44,304 nt of DNA from Spirochaetales bacterium (lineage in GTDB: Bacteria; Spirochaetota; Spirochaetia; JAFGDJ01): NCBI GenBank assembly GCA_016932135.1, contig JAFGDJ010000159.1, positions 1 through 44,304 of the forward strand, read 5' to 3'. A program made the translations under genes and the position numbers. Positions 17,819-27,124 of the stretch are shown here, piece after piece (positions within the stretch are counted from its first letter, which is position 1; each line of letters begins with the position of its first letter). The notes under the pieces are model-generated. The model saw nothing but the letters and a program-made list of their open reading frames with translations, had not been told where the DNA came from and searched no databases.

Positions 17819-19753
17819 ATGGATGAAGGCGTTCAGGATGTCATTATCATCGGGGCAGGGCTGGCGGGGCTGACCGCCGCCGCGCTCCTGGCGAACCGGG
17901 GTCTTAAGGTTCTGTTGCTGGAACAGCATTACCAGCCCGGCGGATCCTGTGGAGCCTTCAGGAGAAACGGGGTCACCTTCGACCAGGGGACATCCATGCT
18001 CTTCGGCTTCGGCAGCCGGGGGTTCAACCCTCACCGCTTCGTGATGAACGAACTGGGCGAACCCATCGAGGTCATCAGGCACGACACCCTTTACACACTG
18101 AAATACGGCGGTGTTCCGATCCGCTTCCATTCCGACCTGAACCTTTTTTTCCAGGATCTTTCGCAGCTCTTCGATGATGACGAGATGGCCCAGGTCAGAG
18201 CGTTTTACCGGTACATCGGAGACCTCTATCATAAGGTCATAGCGGCAAACCCCATCTGTGTCGCCCCGTCGGAGATTCCCCCGTCCGTGGGTCTTCGGAT
18301 GCTTCTGCGGCACCCGCTGAAACAGCTGAAGCTCCTGGCCTTGCTGAAAAAAAGCGCCGGGTTCCTGGTGAGAAAGTTCATCACCTCCGAGCGGGTGATC
18401 GGCTTCTTTAACAAGATGACCTCCACCTACTGCTACACCCTCATCGACGAAACCCCGGCCATCCTCATCATCACCATGTTCATGGACAACCATGTGGGGG
18501 GGAGTTACTACCCCGTGGGATCATCCCAGCAGCTTGCGGGAAAGCTGGAGCGGGCCTTCGAACGCCTCGGCGGAAGGGTCCTGTACGGCACCCGGGTGAA
18601 GGAAATCCTCTTCGAGAACGGACGAGCCGTGGGGGTAGCCGCCGAGCAGGCCGGGAAAAAGTATGTCTATAAGGCCGACGCGGTGGTCCACGCCGGGACG
18701 GTCTGGGATTTTTACGGGTCCCTTATCCCCGCCGGAGAGTCCTCCGAAGAAATACGCCGCTGGGCGGCCTCCCTGGTTCCCACCTACCCGAGCGTGGTTC
18801 TCCACTGCCTGGTGGACGCGTCGGTGATTCCCGAAGACACCCCGCCGATCATCATGCTGGCGGACAACCCCGGAGCCCTGGACGAGAAGGAGATCACCCT
18901 GTACATCTTTTCCCTGGCCGATCCGTCCATCTGTCCGGCAGGGACCCATACGGTGATGGCTATCGGCCCTTCCTTGCGGGAATGGCCCTCTCCGGCGGAT
19001 GGGGCTTACCGGAGCGACGGTTACATGAAAGCGAAACGGGAAGAAACCAAGCGGCTTCTCGATACCCTGGAGCGTCACTTCCCGGGATTCTCCCGAGGAC
19101 TCTTGTACAACACCCTGGCAACCCCGACGACCCTTCAGCGTTACGTCATGAAATGGCGCGGGTCGGTGGCGGGACCCAAGCAGGCCATGGGGCAGGATCT
19201 TCTGAACCGTCAGCACGCCTCCACATCCTGGGAGAACCTGTTCATGTGCGGGGAATCCACGGTCATGGGGACCGGAAGTCCGGCGGTTACCATATCGGGG
19301 ATCAGCGCCGCCAACATGGTCCTCCGGCGTCTAGGGAAGAAAGAATACTGGTGGAGACCCGACATTCCCGACGCGGTCATCCAGGTGGACGCCCGGAAGG
19401 CAGCTAAGAGGGACGCCTCCGGAGTCATCCGCGGAAACTGCCTGCCCGACGGAATTCTCCGGGACCTCCACGACCGGGCCGCCCTCTGCCAGTGGTGCGA
19501 GGTCCCTCCGTGCATGGGCGTGTGCCCGGCGGGAATTGACATCCGCGGTATAACGCGGCGGATCGAGATGGGGAATATCCTGGGAGCCTCCAGACTGCTG
19601 GAGGGGACGGACCGATTCTCAGGAGAGATATCCTGCAAAGCCTGTCCCGCTCCCTGTCAGACCGAATGCCGGAGAAAGAACCCCGACCTGGAGCCGGTGG
19701 CCATCCGGCCCCTGTTAATCGATCTGGCGGAGGCAGCCGGCGAAAAGGCGTAA
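17819..19753 (+). CDS. phytoene-desaturase-like FAD oxidoreductase fused to a GltD-type [4Fe-4S] domain
   Basis: This 644-residue protein has two parts. Residues 1 to about 510 look like a CrtI/CrtISO/retinol-saturase-type FAD-dependent oxidoreductase: dinucleotide fold [20 protein letters not shown], then [17 protein letters not shown], and a C-terminal FAD motif [20 protein letters not shown]. From about residue 550 it carries the cysteine pattern of the N-terminal [4Fe-4S] domain of GltD and dihydropyrimidine dehydrogenase (Fer4_20): [14 protein letters not shown], then [12 protein letters not shown]. In GltD this domain precedes the flavin domain; here it follows it. That suggests electrons pass to or from a flavin reducing or isomerising a lipid or polyene. 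An AAGGGGG ribosome binding site supports ATG 17819. A stand-alone gene; substrate unknown. Confidence 0.82.
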   Translation: MDEGVQDVIIIGAGLAGLTAAALLANRGLKVLLLEQHYQPGGSCGAFRRNGVTFDQGTSMLFGFGSRGFNPHRFVMNELGEPIEVIRHDTLYTLKYGGVPIRFHSDLNLFFQDLSQLFDDDEMAQVRAFYRYIGDLYHKVIAANPICVAPSEIPPSVGLRMLLRHPLKQLKLLALLKKSAGFLVRKFITSERVIGFFNKMTSTYCYTLIDETPAILIITMFMDNHVGGSYYPVGSSQQLAGKLERAFERLGGRVLYGTRVKEILFENGRAVGVAAEQAGKKYVYKADAVVHAGTVWDFYGSLIPAGESSEEIRRWAASLVPTYPSVVLHCLVDASVIPEDTPPIIMLADNPGALDEKEITLYIFSLADPSICPAGTHTVMAIGPSLREWPSPADGAYRSDGYMKAKREETKRLLDTLERHFPGFSRGLLYNTLATPTTLQRYVMKWRGSVAGPKQAMGQDLLNRQHASTSWENLFMCGESTVMGTGSPAVTISGISAANMVLRRLGKKEYWWRPDIPDAVIQVDARKAAKRDASGVIRGNCLPDGILRDLHDRAALCQWCEVPPCMGVCPAGIDIRGITRRIEMGNILGASRLLEGTDRFSGEISCKACPAPCQTECRRKNPDLEPVAIRPLLIDLAEAAGEKA

Positions 19754-19770
19754 GCCGTGCATGCAGAGGA

Positions 19771-21282
19771 TCAGAAGACCGAGGTGGTGTTTCTCCCGCG
19801 ATGCTTGGCGTCGTACATAGCCTTATCCACCCGCTCGATGATGGAATCTTCCGTGTCGGATTCGAGAAACGCCGTAACCCCGAAGCTCGCCGTAACCCTG
19901 CCAACCCCCGGGTGATCGATTGTTTCGAGGCGTGACCGTATCTTTTCGGCCAGTTGCCCCGCCGCGTCCCGATGGGTGTTTACGCAGAGGATCAGGAATT
20001 CCTCCCCGCCCCAGCGGCTGAAGAGATCGGTGTCCCGGATGATCATCCGGACCGCATCGGACAGATTCCGGAGTACCGCGTCCCCGGCTCCGTGGCCGTA
20101 GGTATCGTTAACGACCTTAAAATGGTCCACATCGAAGAGGATGAGGGAAAACACCGATCCGTACCGCCGACTCCTCAAGAGCTCCTGGGTGAGTTCATTC
20201 CTCAGTTTGTTCCGATTGAATATGCCTGTCAGGGAATCGGTCACCGAGAGTTCCTCCATCATCTTTAACTGGGTCAGGTCCTTCAGGAGAAGGAAGAAGC
20301 CGATCCTGTCTCCGTGAACGTCGTCGATGGGTGTTACGGTGCAGTGAACCGGAAGCTTCTCTCCGGAATTCCTAACCGCCTCGCGTTCGTCGGCTGCTTC
20401 TTTCAACGGTATAATCCCCGGGAGGATTTCCGACAGTTCCCTGGAGACCAGGGTGTCGGTATCGTATCCCAGGAGGCTTGAAACGGCTTGGTTAGCCCGC
20501 AGGATGGTTCCCCGGGTATCGGTCAGGATGACCATATCGCTGATCTGAAACAGCAGGGGTCCGGTGATGATTTCGGGATCGGGGGTCGTGACCCTGAATC
20601 GAAGAATGGTGTATCCGATGAAGACAATGTAACTGGAGATGAGAATATGCCCCAGGGGCGGTTTGCTCCTGCCGGTCAACGGAACGATCAGGTTGATGAT
20701 GATGGTGATGAGAGTCAATATAATAAAAGGAACGAAGATAAAGATAATCTGCCGCCGATGACGCCTCAGCCTGGCTATTTTGATCAGGGAGAAGAGGGGG
20801 ATCAGGGCGGTTATAAAAATCACCGATGTCCACACAAGGTAAGCGATAACCCACGGGTCATCCAAGCAGGTCCGTTCCGCCCACCACCCGCCGTTCATCC
20901 TGACGAAACCCGTCGCGAAAATTTTGCCCGTCAGGGCTGCGGCAAAAAAGATCAGGGAGGTGAGTATTGCCACATAGCCGGGAACCGGTGATATCTTTCT
21001 CCCCGAAATTGTCTGGAGGAGGCGTATGCAGAGGAGAAAGAGCACCGAAAAATTCGCCGTCCATCCGACGGCTCCAGCTTTATAGGCTGCTGCAGCGATT
21101 TCGAGGTCCGTGGTAAGGTACATGGCCAGGTAGGAGAGACACCAGGCCAGGGTGAAAACCGCGGCCGTGTAGTAGATCTTGTGAATCGGATCGGATGCTC
21201 CCTCCTGCCGGAGCATCCGGATTATTGATATGACGATGGAAGCGGCGGCCGTATAGGTGGCGATAATAAGGGGTATGTTCAT
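19771..21282 (-). CDS. membrane diguanylate cyclase (7TM-PAS-GGDEF)
   Basis: This 503-residue protein has seven or so N-terminal membrane helices (residues 1-230) resembling the histidine-kinase 7TM sensor module, then a PAS domain (about 235-335; ISDMVILTDTRGTILRANQAV), then a GGDEF domain with the active motif GGEEF at 425-429. The inhibitory c-di-GMP I-site RxxD is present as RDTD at 416-419, so product inhibition is expected. It makes c-di-GMP in response to a membrane or intracellular PAS signal. It converges with the oxidoreductase gene, 17 bp apart. I see no strong promoter or Shine-Dalgarno sequence upstream. Confidence 0.9.
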   Translation of the reverse strand: MNIPLIIATYTAAASIVISIIRMLRQEGASDPIHKIYYTAAVFTLAWCLSYLAMYLTTDLEIAAAAYKAGAVGWTANFSVLFLLCIRLLQTISGRKISPVPGYVAILTSLIFFAAALTGKIFATGFVRMNGGWWAERTCLDDPWVIAYLVWTSVIFITALIPLFSLIKIARLRRHRRQIIFIFVPFIILTLITIIINLIVPLTGRSKPPLGHILISSYIVFIGYTILRFRVTTPDPEIITGPLLFQISDMVILTDTRGTILRANQAVSSLLGYDTDTLVSRELSEILPGIIPLKEAADEREAVRNSGEKLPVHCTVTPIDDVHGDRIGFFLLLKDLTQLKMMEELSVTDSLTGIFNRNKLRNELTQELLRSRRYGSVFSLILFDVDHFKVVNDTYGHGAGDAVLRNLSDAVRMIIRDTDLFSRWGGEEFLILCVNTHRDAAGQLAEKIRSRLETIDHPGVGRVTASFGVTAFLESDTEDSIIERVDKAMYDAKHRGRNTTSVF

Positions 21283-21398
21283 GTATTTCCCGTGGAAGAA
21301 TGGCTCTTCATGCGCAACAGCTTACAAAGGCGAACCTTTGGCAGAGACTACCAGAAACGGGGGAGGTATGCAAGGAGGATGGGATTTTTCCTCAGGCC

Positions 21399-22010
21399 TT
21401 AGGAGATCACATTCCTCATAAAACCGGCCAGCACCTCTAAGGCCCGCTCGTTATTCCCCCCTTCGGGGATCACCAGGTCGGCGCAGGCCTTGGTCGGTTC
21501 GATGAAGCTGTAATGACCCGGCCGAACAAAGGTCATGTACTGGGTGATCACCGACTCCACGGTCCTGCCCCGCTCGGTGATATCCCGCTTCAGACGCCGG
21601 ATAAAGCGGATATCGTCGGGGGTGTCCACGTAGAGCTTCAGGTCGATCAGGTCCCGCACCCGGGGATCGTAAAAGATCAGAATGCCTTCGAAAATGATGA
21701 GCCGCTTGGGTTCCGCGTGAATGGTTTTATCGGTCCGGCAGTGGTGGACGAAGTCGTACTGGGGCATGTCGATGGCCCGGCCGGCTTTCAGGTCCTTCAG
21801 GTGACGGTACATCAAGTCTGAATCGAAAGCCTCCGGATGGTCGAAGTTGAATTCGGTAATCCGGGTGTTGTTCACATATTCCGCCGACTTGTAGTAGTAA
21901 TCCTGGGCGACGAAGACGAAATCTGGGACGATTTCCGCGATCCGCTGCACAATGGTGGTTTTTCCCGATCCGGACCCGCCGGAAATGCCAATGATTCGTG
22001 TTTTTTTCAT
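21399..22010 (-). CDS. udk: uridine kinase
   Basis: This 203-residue P-loop kinase has Walker A GGSGSGKT at residues 11-18, [47 protein letters not shown] and [13 protein letters not shown]. All are diagnostic of the uridine/cytidine kinase (Udk) family, which phosphorylates uridine and cytidine for pyrimidine salvage. The start at 22010 follows GGAGGGG; an upstream in-frame ATG at 22031 would include that site in the coding region. It lies 55 bp downstream of the GNAT gene on the same strand and is probably the last gene of that operon. Confidence 0.9.
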   Translation of the reverse strand: MKKTRIIGISGGSGSGKTTIVQRIAEIVPDFVFVAQDYYYKSAEYVNNTRITEFNFDHPEAFDSDLMYRHLKDLKAGRAIDMPQYDFVHHCRTDKTIHAEPKRLIIFEGILIFYDPRVRDLIDLKLYVDTPDDIRFIRRLKRDITERGRTVESVITQYMTFVRPGHYSFIEPTKACADLVIPEGGNNERALEVLAGFMRNVIS

Positions 22011-22065
22011 TCGCCCCTCCCGGGGAATCATAGACCGAAGGGCTTCCCCGAATCAAGATTCCGTG

Positions 22066-23043
22066 TTAGTCCTCTCCAGACCTGAGCTCCTTGCCGTAAA
22101 GATCGGTTCTCCGCACGATGCACATCCCGGCTTTTTCGTAGAGCTCCGTGGCTCCGGTGGGGTTTTCCGAATCAACCCCCAGCTGAACGCTGTAGGTGCC
22201 CCGCCGGTGAAAGGTCCGGAAGGCATGGCGCAGAAGGTTTAAGGCTATCCCCTTCCGCCGCCAGGGCTGCAGGACGGCCAGTTCGTCGATATAGCCGCAG
22301 TCCGGATCTTCCCCCATAGTAGGGAAACAGACCTCCGCCGCGGCGACCTTGTCTTCAGAATCCACCACGAGAAAAAAGAGTTCTTCGTCGAAATCGTGGG
22401 CTTCCAGATGACGCTCACACCAGAGCTCCAGGGGGATGGGCACATGGTCCCAGTGATCCTTGAAGCCCTCCTGCAGGGCGTCATAGATCTTTTTATCGTC
22501 CGCACCTTTCCTCAAGGTTCGCAGGGAAAGCCCTCCGGGGAAGACCGGCGGTTCCGGCGGGGAGGAAGAATCCATATCGATCCGCATGCGGTGGAAGCAG
22601 CGGATAACTTCCATTCCCCTCACCTTGAACAGGACTGCCGCCCCGGTGTCGGAAACGGGGGTGTGCATTTTCAACAGTACCCGTTTGCCCGGCTCCGCCC
22701 GGGAGATAAGGGAACGGGCATGGTCTTCCGCCCAGGTCGTCAGGGCGGTGCCGATACCTCTCCGTCTGAAATCCGGATGCACACAGCCCCAGGCGTGGGA
22801 CCTGGTATAGGGCGGGGGGTTCCACAGCTCCATGTACCCGACGGGTATGTGCTCATCGGTCAGGACAAGACGGCAGTCGGCGGACAGGTCCAGTTCGCTG
22901 GAGTCCCATTCCGAACGCTTTTCCTCTATTGTCGTGTCCGGCTTTCCCGTATCGGCCAGGGCTGAGGTGTTGATGAGTTCCACTACCGCGGAGAGGTCCT
23001 CCGGCTTAGGCGGGCGAATCTCAAAAGGTGGATTTTTCAACAT
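22066..23043 (-). CDS. tandem GNAT-domain acetyltransferase-like protein
   Basis: This 325-residue protein has two GNAT domains. The first (about residues 5-150) has the acetyl-CoA loop RRRGIGTAL after WGCVHPDF. The second (about 175-315) has RRKGIALNLL after DELAVLQPW and the C-terminal NPTGATELYEKAGM. The duplicated layout is like mycothiol synthase and other double-GNAT enzymes; usually only one half is active. The second copy has the more canonical beta-bulge and C-terminal motif. AGAGGA lies before ATG 23043, 18 bp after the lipoprotein gene. The acceptor is unknown. Confidence 0.85.
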   Translation of the reverse strand: MLKNPPFEIRPPKPEDLSAVVELINTSALADTGKPDTTIEEKRSEWDSSELDLSADCRLVLTDEHIPVGYMELWNPPPYTRSHAWGCVHPDFRRRGIGTALTTWAEDHARSLISRAEPGKRVLLKMHTPVSDTGAAVLFKVRGMEVIRCFHRMRIDMDSSSPPEPPVFPGGLSLRTLRKGADDKKIYDALQEGFKDHWDHVPIPLELWCERHLEAHDFDEELFFLVVDSEDKVAAAEVCFPTMGEDPDCGYIDELAVLQPWRRKGIALNLLRHAFRTFHRRGTYSVQLGVDSENPTGATELYEKAGMCIVRRTDLYGKELRSGED

Positions 23044-23061
23044 TCGGTTCTATCCTCTGTG

Positions 23062-24003
23062 TTATTTTCCCAGGATCAGTCGCTGTTGAGACACCCCCCC
23101 GGGTACCAGACGGATGTTTCTGACCCATCCTTCTCCTGAGTCCCAGGCGTAATAGAGATCGTACTGGCCCTCCTCCAGATACCGGGTGAATCCTTCTCCG
23201 CCGTCCCACAGAAGGATGTGCTCCCAGTCCTTTGCCGGGTACAGCCGGTACTCGGCCCAGGCCGGCTCGGCGCCTTCGGGGTTTAAGAAGGCTACCTCCA
23301 GGGTGCCGTGGGAAAGGACGGGGGCGCACAGGGTTGTCTCCCCGGCGGACACCCGGATATCCCGGGTCCAGGCATCTTCACCGTTCCGGGAGACCCTGAG
23401 ATCGTAGAATCCCTCGGCCATGAGAAAATCGCCCCGGGCAGAAACGCTTTCGATCAGGGGTTCTTCTCCCGACCCGGCCCGGTGAAGGCTGAAAGCGGTT
23501 TCCGCCGGCTCGCCCCCGGGGGAGGAAAGGAATTCCAGGGTCAAGGTTCCCGTGTCCAGGCTTATCCGCCGTTCGGTCAACCGGCCGGCGGCCACGGAAA
23601 GTCCTTCAATTCGGCGGGTCCCGGTTTCCCAGGCCGCCGTGAGGGTGTAGTTCCCCGGGGGCAGGGTAAAAGCCGCGGTGGTGCCGGTTTCCTCGATCAG
23701 GGAGGTGTGCGGCTCGTCCGGATGATAAATTTTGAAAAGCACCGGCACCTCCGGTCCGCCGGGATAGGCGGTTACTGTAAGAAAAAGGCCGCCTGAAACC
23801 GGCTCAAAGGGAGCTTCCGGTACCTTTTCCTGTACCGCTGCCGCAGTTTCTTCAGTTTGAACCGGTTCCGAAGGCGGCGGGGTTTCTTCAGCCGGTATTG
23901 ATTCTGCCTCCACGGGGGGAGAGGTCGGGACCTCCGGCAGGGTGGTCTCACAGGAAGAATAAAAGAGTCCGAGAATGATGAGTATCGGGAACAGGTTTTT
24001 CAT
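23062..24003 (-). CDS. lipoprotein with PEGA-like repeat domains
   Basis: This 313-residue predicted lipoprotein has a signal peptide ending in the lipobox-like FYSSC at about residues 14-18. A Pro/Glu-rich linker (about 20-75) is followed by three similar beta-rich modules containing GxYxLxxxW/Y patterns (PPGNYTLTAAWETG, AEGFYDLRVSRNGED, EEGQYDLYYAWDSGE), like PEGA carbohydrate- or surface-associated domains. The start at 24003 is chosen for the signal peptide; the upstream in-frame extension would destroy it. It lies 62 bp after the esterase lipoprotein, so both are probably co-exported to the periplasmic or outer membrane face. Function unknown. Confidence 0.75.
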   Translation of the reverse strand: MKNLFPILIILGLFYSSCETTLPEVPTSPPVEAESIPAEETPPPSEPVQTEETAAAVQEKVPEAPFEPVSGGLFLTVTAYPGGPEVPVLFKIYHPDEPHTSLIEETGTTAAFTLPPGNYTLTAAWETGTRRIEGLSVAAGRLTERRISLDTGTLTLEFLSSPGGEPAETAFSLHRAGSGEEPLIESVSARGDFLMAEGFYDLRVSRNGEDAWTRDIRVSAGETTLCAPVLSHGTLEVAFLNPEGAEPAWAEYRLYPAKDWEHILLWDGGEGFTRYLEEGQYDLYYAWDSGEGWVRNIRLVPGGVSQQRLILGK

Positions 24004-24065
24004 GAAAAACTCCGGTCCTTCCAGTGTAACATCCCCGGCGGAACTCCGCAAGAAGCCTCGGTGAT

Positions 24066-25739
24066 TTACCGCCAGAACACCGCTTCCATTACCCGGTTGA
24101 AATCTTCCGGGGGCATGTATCTCCCGTAAAGATCCAGCAGGGTATCACCGTGGAGTTCCTGGTAGGACATGTGGATATGGCTGTTTTTCTCCCCCGCGTC
24201 AAAAATGATGCACTTTTCATCCCCCTGCTGATTGGACCAGGGTAGCCAGGGGGTTGACGGTTCCTCGGGGGTGTTGGGGTTCCCGGTATACACAAAGTTG
24301 GACAGGTACAGCATCATCTCTCGGGAGAGATCCATCCTCCCTTTTCGATTCGCCCGGGTGAACAGGGGCCTTGCCAGGCTCTCCCGAGGAATCTCCTGGC
24401 TGCCGAAGAAAAAGGGTACTTCCAGGGAATGGGAGGCTCCCAGCAGGATGCTCCATTCCCCCGGCAGAACGTTATCTTCGCCCCGATGGCTGGAGCCCCA
24501 CAGGAAATAGTAAGCGTACACCGGTCCCTGATCCGGCCGTTCCGTCAATTTCCGGGCGACGGCGTCCACGGCGTCGGCTTTCCAGAGAGTGCTTCCCAGG
24601 GACACGGCATATCTGAACCGGGAGCTTCGGTTTTCAGAAAGGGAGCCGGCAGGAAAAAACATGGTAAACTCGTCCCGGTTGCTTCCGATCATCAGGGGTA
24701 CGGTATTCGGATAGGTTCCGCGTTCCAGGGCTTCAAAGCCTTCTTCGGGCAATACATGGCCGTCGGTGAAATGAAAGGGAAAGTCTGTAAGACCGCTGGG
24801 GACGACTTGGTACAGGGAAAGAAGTTCCTCCGGTTTCTTTGCCCGGAGATACTGGGCCCTTTCCGCGGGGGTCATCTGGGAGCTTAAGCGGGCTGCCTCT
24901 TCTTCGGTTTTCGCCGCGCCTTCTGCCACCAGGAGCGCGTGAAAAACCTCGATGCCCCTTTGATATCCTTCTTCCGGCGTTGAAGTCATTAAGGCGCCGC
25001 TCTGGCAGACTGCCCGGTGAAAGAGGCCCGAAGCCCTTTCCGAAAGGAGAAGAGCCAGGACGTTCATCCCCCCGGCGGACTGACCTGCCAGGGTAACGTT
25101 CCCCGGATCACCGCCGAAGGCGGCGATGTTTTCCTGAATCCATTCCAGGCAGCGGAGGATATCCAGGAGGCCGTAGTTCCCCGAGGAATCTTCCGCGCTG
25201 TTCCCGGAATCTTCGGTCAGGGAAGGATGAAGAAACCAGCCGAAGGGTCCTAAGCGGTAGTTCATGGAAACAAAGATCATCTCTCCGGCTTGAGCTAAGC
25301 GGCTGCCGTGGTAGTCCGGGTAGATGGAGGATGACCCGAAGGTGTTTCCTCCGCCGTGAATGAAGACATACACCGGCAAAGGTTCTTCATGATGCCGGGG
25401 TTTCCATATGTTGAGGTAGAGACAATCTTCGCTGCCGATAACCGGACCGCCGGCAAAGAGACGCTGAACGCATGGGGGGGCGAAATTCCGGGCTTCCAGA
25501 ATGCCCGGCCAGGGATCCGGAGGAAGGGGAGCCTTCCACCGCAGGCTTCCTGAGGGAGGTTTGGCGTAAGGGATGCCCTTCCAGCTCCAGGTCTGCTCCT
25601 CATCGGCGTATCCCCGAACAGCCCCGGAGGTTGTAACAATCACCGGGCCGGAAGAAGGTCGCACGCCGGCGCAACTGAAAAGGAGAAAAAGAGCCCCCAG
25701 GATAAGTCCCGTATGCAACCAACTTTTATTCATCTTCAT
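24066..25739 (-). CDS. lipoprotein carboxylesterase, type B (copy 1)
   Basis: This 557-residue alpha/beta hydrolase belongs to the carboxylesterase/cholinesterase family. It has a signal peptide with lipobox LLFSC, GIPYAKPPSGSLRWKAP, SEDCLYLNIW, oxyanion motif IHGGGN, nucleophile Ser221 in GQSAGG, a likely acid Glu in GSNRDEF, and the His in GASHSLEVPFFFG. It should hydrolyse esters at the cell envelope; substrate unknown. ATG 25739 or 25733 both fit; no strong Shine-Dalgarno sequence is seen. It heads an apparent operon (lipoprotein, GNAT, udk). It is a paralogue of the esterase at 27125-28813, with the diguanylate cyclase gene between them. Confidence 0.88.
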   Translation of the reverse strand: MKMNKSWLHTGLILGALFLLFSCAGVRPSSGPVIVTTSGAVRGYADEEQTWSWKGIPYAKPPSGSLRWKAPLPPDPWPGILEARNFAPPCVQRLFAGGPVIGSEDCLYLNIWKPRHHEEPLPVYVFIHGGGNTFGSSSIYPDYHGSRLAQAGEMIFVSMNYRLGPFGWFLHPSLTEDSGNSAEDSSGNYGLLDILRCLEWIQENIAAFGGDPGNVTLAGQSAGGMNVLALLLSERASGLFHRAVCQSGALMTSTPEEGYQRGIEVFHALLVAEGAAKTEEEAARLSSQMTPAERAQYLRAKKPEELLSLYQVVPSGLTDFPFHFTDGHVLPEEGFEALERGTYPNTVPLMIGSNRDEFTMFFPAGSLSENRSSRFRYAVSLGSTLWKADAVDAVARKLTERPDQGPVYAYYFLWGSSHRGEDNVLPGEWSILLGASHSLEVPFFFGSQEIPRESLARPLFTRANRKGRMDLSREMMLYLSNFVYTGNPNTPEEPSTPWLPWSNQQGDEKCIIFDAGEKNSHIHMSYQELHGDTLLDLYGRYMPPEDFNRVMEAVFWR

Positions 25740-25790
25740 CTTTTCCAGGTATCCTTGGGGTATTGTTTTGATATTCAGCATACTATTTTT

Positions 25791-25807
25791 CCTGTTTTTT
25801 TAACAGG
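25791..25807. repeat. inverted repeat between divergent esterase and GGDEF genes
   Basis: CCTGTT (25791-25796), five T, AACAGG (25802-25807): perfect 6-bp arms in the divergent intergenic region, immediately upstream of the promoter of the response regulator at 25814. It is a plausible operator or binding site. The T-rich flanks could also reflect a weak bidirectional terminator, but no gene ends here. Confidence 0.35.
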
Positions 25808-25813
25808 TTTTCC

Positions 25814-25842
25814 TTGTATTCTTCTTCCTGATTTTATAGAAT
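25814..25842 (+). promoter_or_regulatory. promoter of the REC-REC-GGDEF gene
   Basis: TTGTAT (25814-25819), 17 bp, TAGAAT (25837-25842). Predicted transcription start is at or next to ATG 25850, with only ATTTTCCCC-type sequence and no Shine-Dalgarno between. Confidence 0.5.
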
Positions 25843-25849
25843 TTTCCCC

Positions 25850-27115
25850 ATGACGGTATTACACCTGGAACGGAGCCCTTTCTTTCAGAAGATTGTAAAG
25901 GAAATATGTATTTTCAAGGGTTTCTGTTACCGAGGAAGTTCCTCGGTGGCTGAAGCCTTCACTGTATTGGAAGAGGAGCCCATCAAGCTCATATTAACCA
26001 GTAAAGAACTGGACAAGGAGTCGGGGGAAGATTTTATTCTGCAACTGAATGAATCCCGACATAAAGAGATCCCGGTTATTGTTATCACCTCGGAAGATTC
26101 TCTGAAGGTTCGCCAGCGGTTTTTTTCCCTTGGTGTGGCGGACTATATCCTTAAAAAGCACCTCTCCTCGGAACGCCTTTCCGCGTGTATCGATGAGCTT
26201 ACCCGTCAGGACAACCTCAACACCGAGATGCTGAGACTGAACTACGCCATTCTGGACGACAGTAATGTAAGCCGGGATATCATCGCTTCCACTCTGGCGG
26301 CCCAGGGAATAAAACAGGTTACTCTTTTTTCCGCCCCTCAGGATCTGCTGGCGTACGATGGTGATTTCGAGGTGTACTTTATTGACATGGTCATGCCTGG
26401 AATGTCGGGGGAAGAGGTTATTCGAAACCTTCGCCGGAAAAACAAAAAGGCTGTTATTATTACCATTTCGTCCATCAGCAATTTGAAAACCATATCCCAG
26501 GTCTTAAATGTCGGGGCCAATGATTATGTTCCGAAACCCTTTTCCTCCGACGTTTTCCTGGAAAGGCTCAAGGCGAATATTCGTACCTACACCCTGTTGA
26601 ACGTGCTGGAGGAAAAAAACCGGGAGTTGGAGCGGCTGTCCATAACCGACGGATTAACGAAGGTTTTTAACCATCGCCATATTCTCCAGATCCTCACCGC
26701 TGAAATAGAACAACGGTTGATAAAGAAAAGTGACTTATCCATCCTGTTAATCGATATTGATTTTTTTAAGACCATCAACGATCGCTATGGACATCTGGTG
26801 GGGGACGAAGTCCTGGTGGCCCTGGCCCAGGTGTTTCTTACAGTTATTCCCGAGGATAGTTTTTTCGGCCGTTACGGCGGTGAAGAATTTCTCCTCGTCA
26901 TGCCCGGTAGAAACCGCGACAAAGCGGTGCTGATTTCCCAGGCAATCAGCAGTGCGGTTGCCCAGTATTCTTTTCCCGGGGTTCCTGAAGGAGTCACCTT
27001 CAGCGGCGGAATCGTGGAATGGGATAACGAAGAAGACAGTGGCAGTATTATCAGAAAAGCCGACGATCTCCTGTATCGGGCAAAAGAAGAGGGAAGAAAC
27101 CGTATCCTCTCTTGA
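25850..27115 (+). CDS. response regulator diguanylate cyclase (REC-REC-GGDEF)
   Basis: This 421-residue soluble protein has three domains. REC1 (about 1-120) has Ser51 where the phospho-accepting Asp is expected (LILTSKELDKESG), so it is probably a pseudo-receiver. REC2 (about 130-250) keeps Asp179 in FIDMVMPGMSG and Lys229 in VPKPF, so it is phosphorylatable. The GGDEF domain has GGEEF at 343-347. The I-site position reads PEDS rather than RxxD, so feedback inhibition by c-di-GMP is not expected, unlike the membrane cyclase at 19771-21282. The double-REC layout recalls PleD. No cognate kinase gene is nearby. The two esterase genes flank it. Confidence 0.9.
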   Translation: MTVLHLERSPFFQKIVKEICIFKGFCYRGSSSVAEAFTVLEEEPIKLILTSKELDKESGEDFILQLNESRHKEIPVIVITSEDSLKVRQRFFSLGVADYILKKHLSSERLSACIDELTRQDNLNTEMLRLNYAILDDSNVSRDIIASTLAAQGIKQVTLFSAPQDLLAYDGDFEVYFIDMVMPGMSGEEVIRNLRRKNKKAVIITISSISNLKTISQVLNVGANDYVPKPFSSDVFLERLKANIRTYTLLNVLEEKNRELERLSITDGLTKVFNHRHILQILTAEIEQRLIKKSDLSILLIDIDFFKTINDRYGHLVGDEVLVALAQVFLTVIPEDSFFGRYGGEEFLLVMPGRNRDKAVLISQAISSAVAQYSFPGVPEGVTFSGGIVEWDNEEDSGSIIRKADDLLYRAKEEGRNRILS

Positions 27116-27124
27116 AAAAGGATA

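Noticed and set aside
17009-18493. A long open frame on the - strand opposite the glycosyltransferase and oxidoreductase genes.
   Set aside because: It is antisense to two convincing genes, lacks recognisable domains, and has the skewed His/Val/Gly-rich composition of GC-rich shadow frames.
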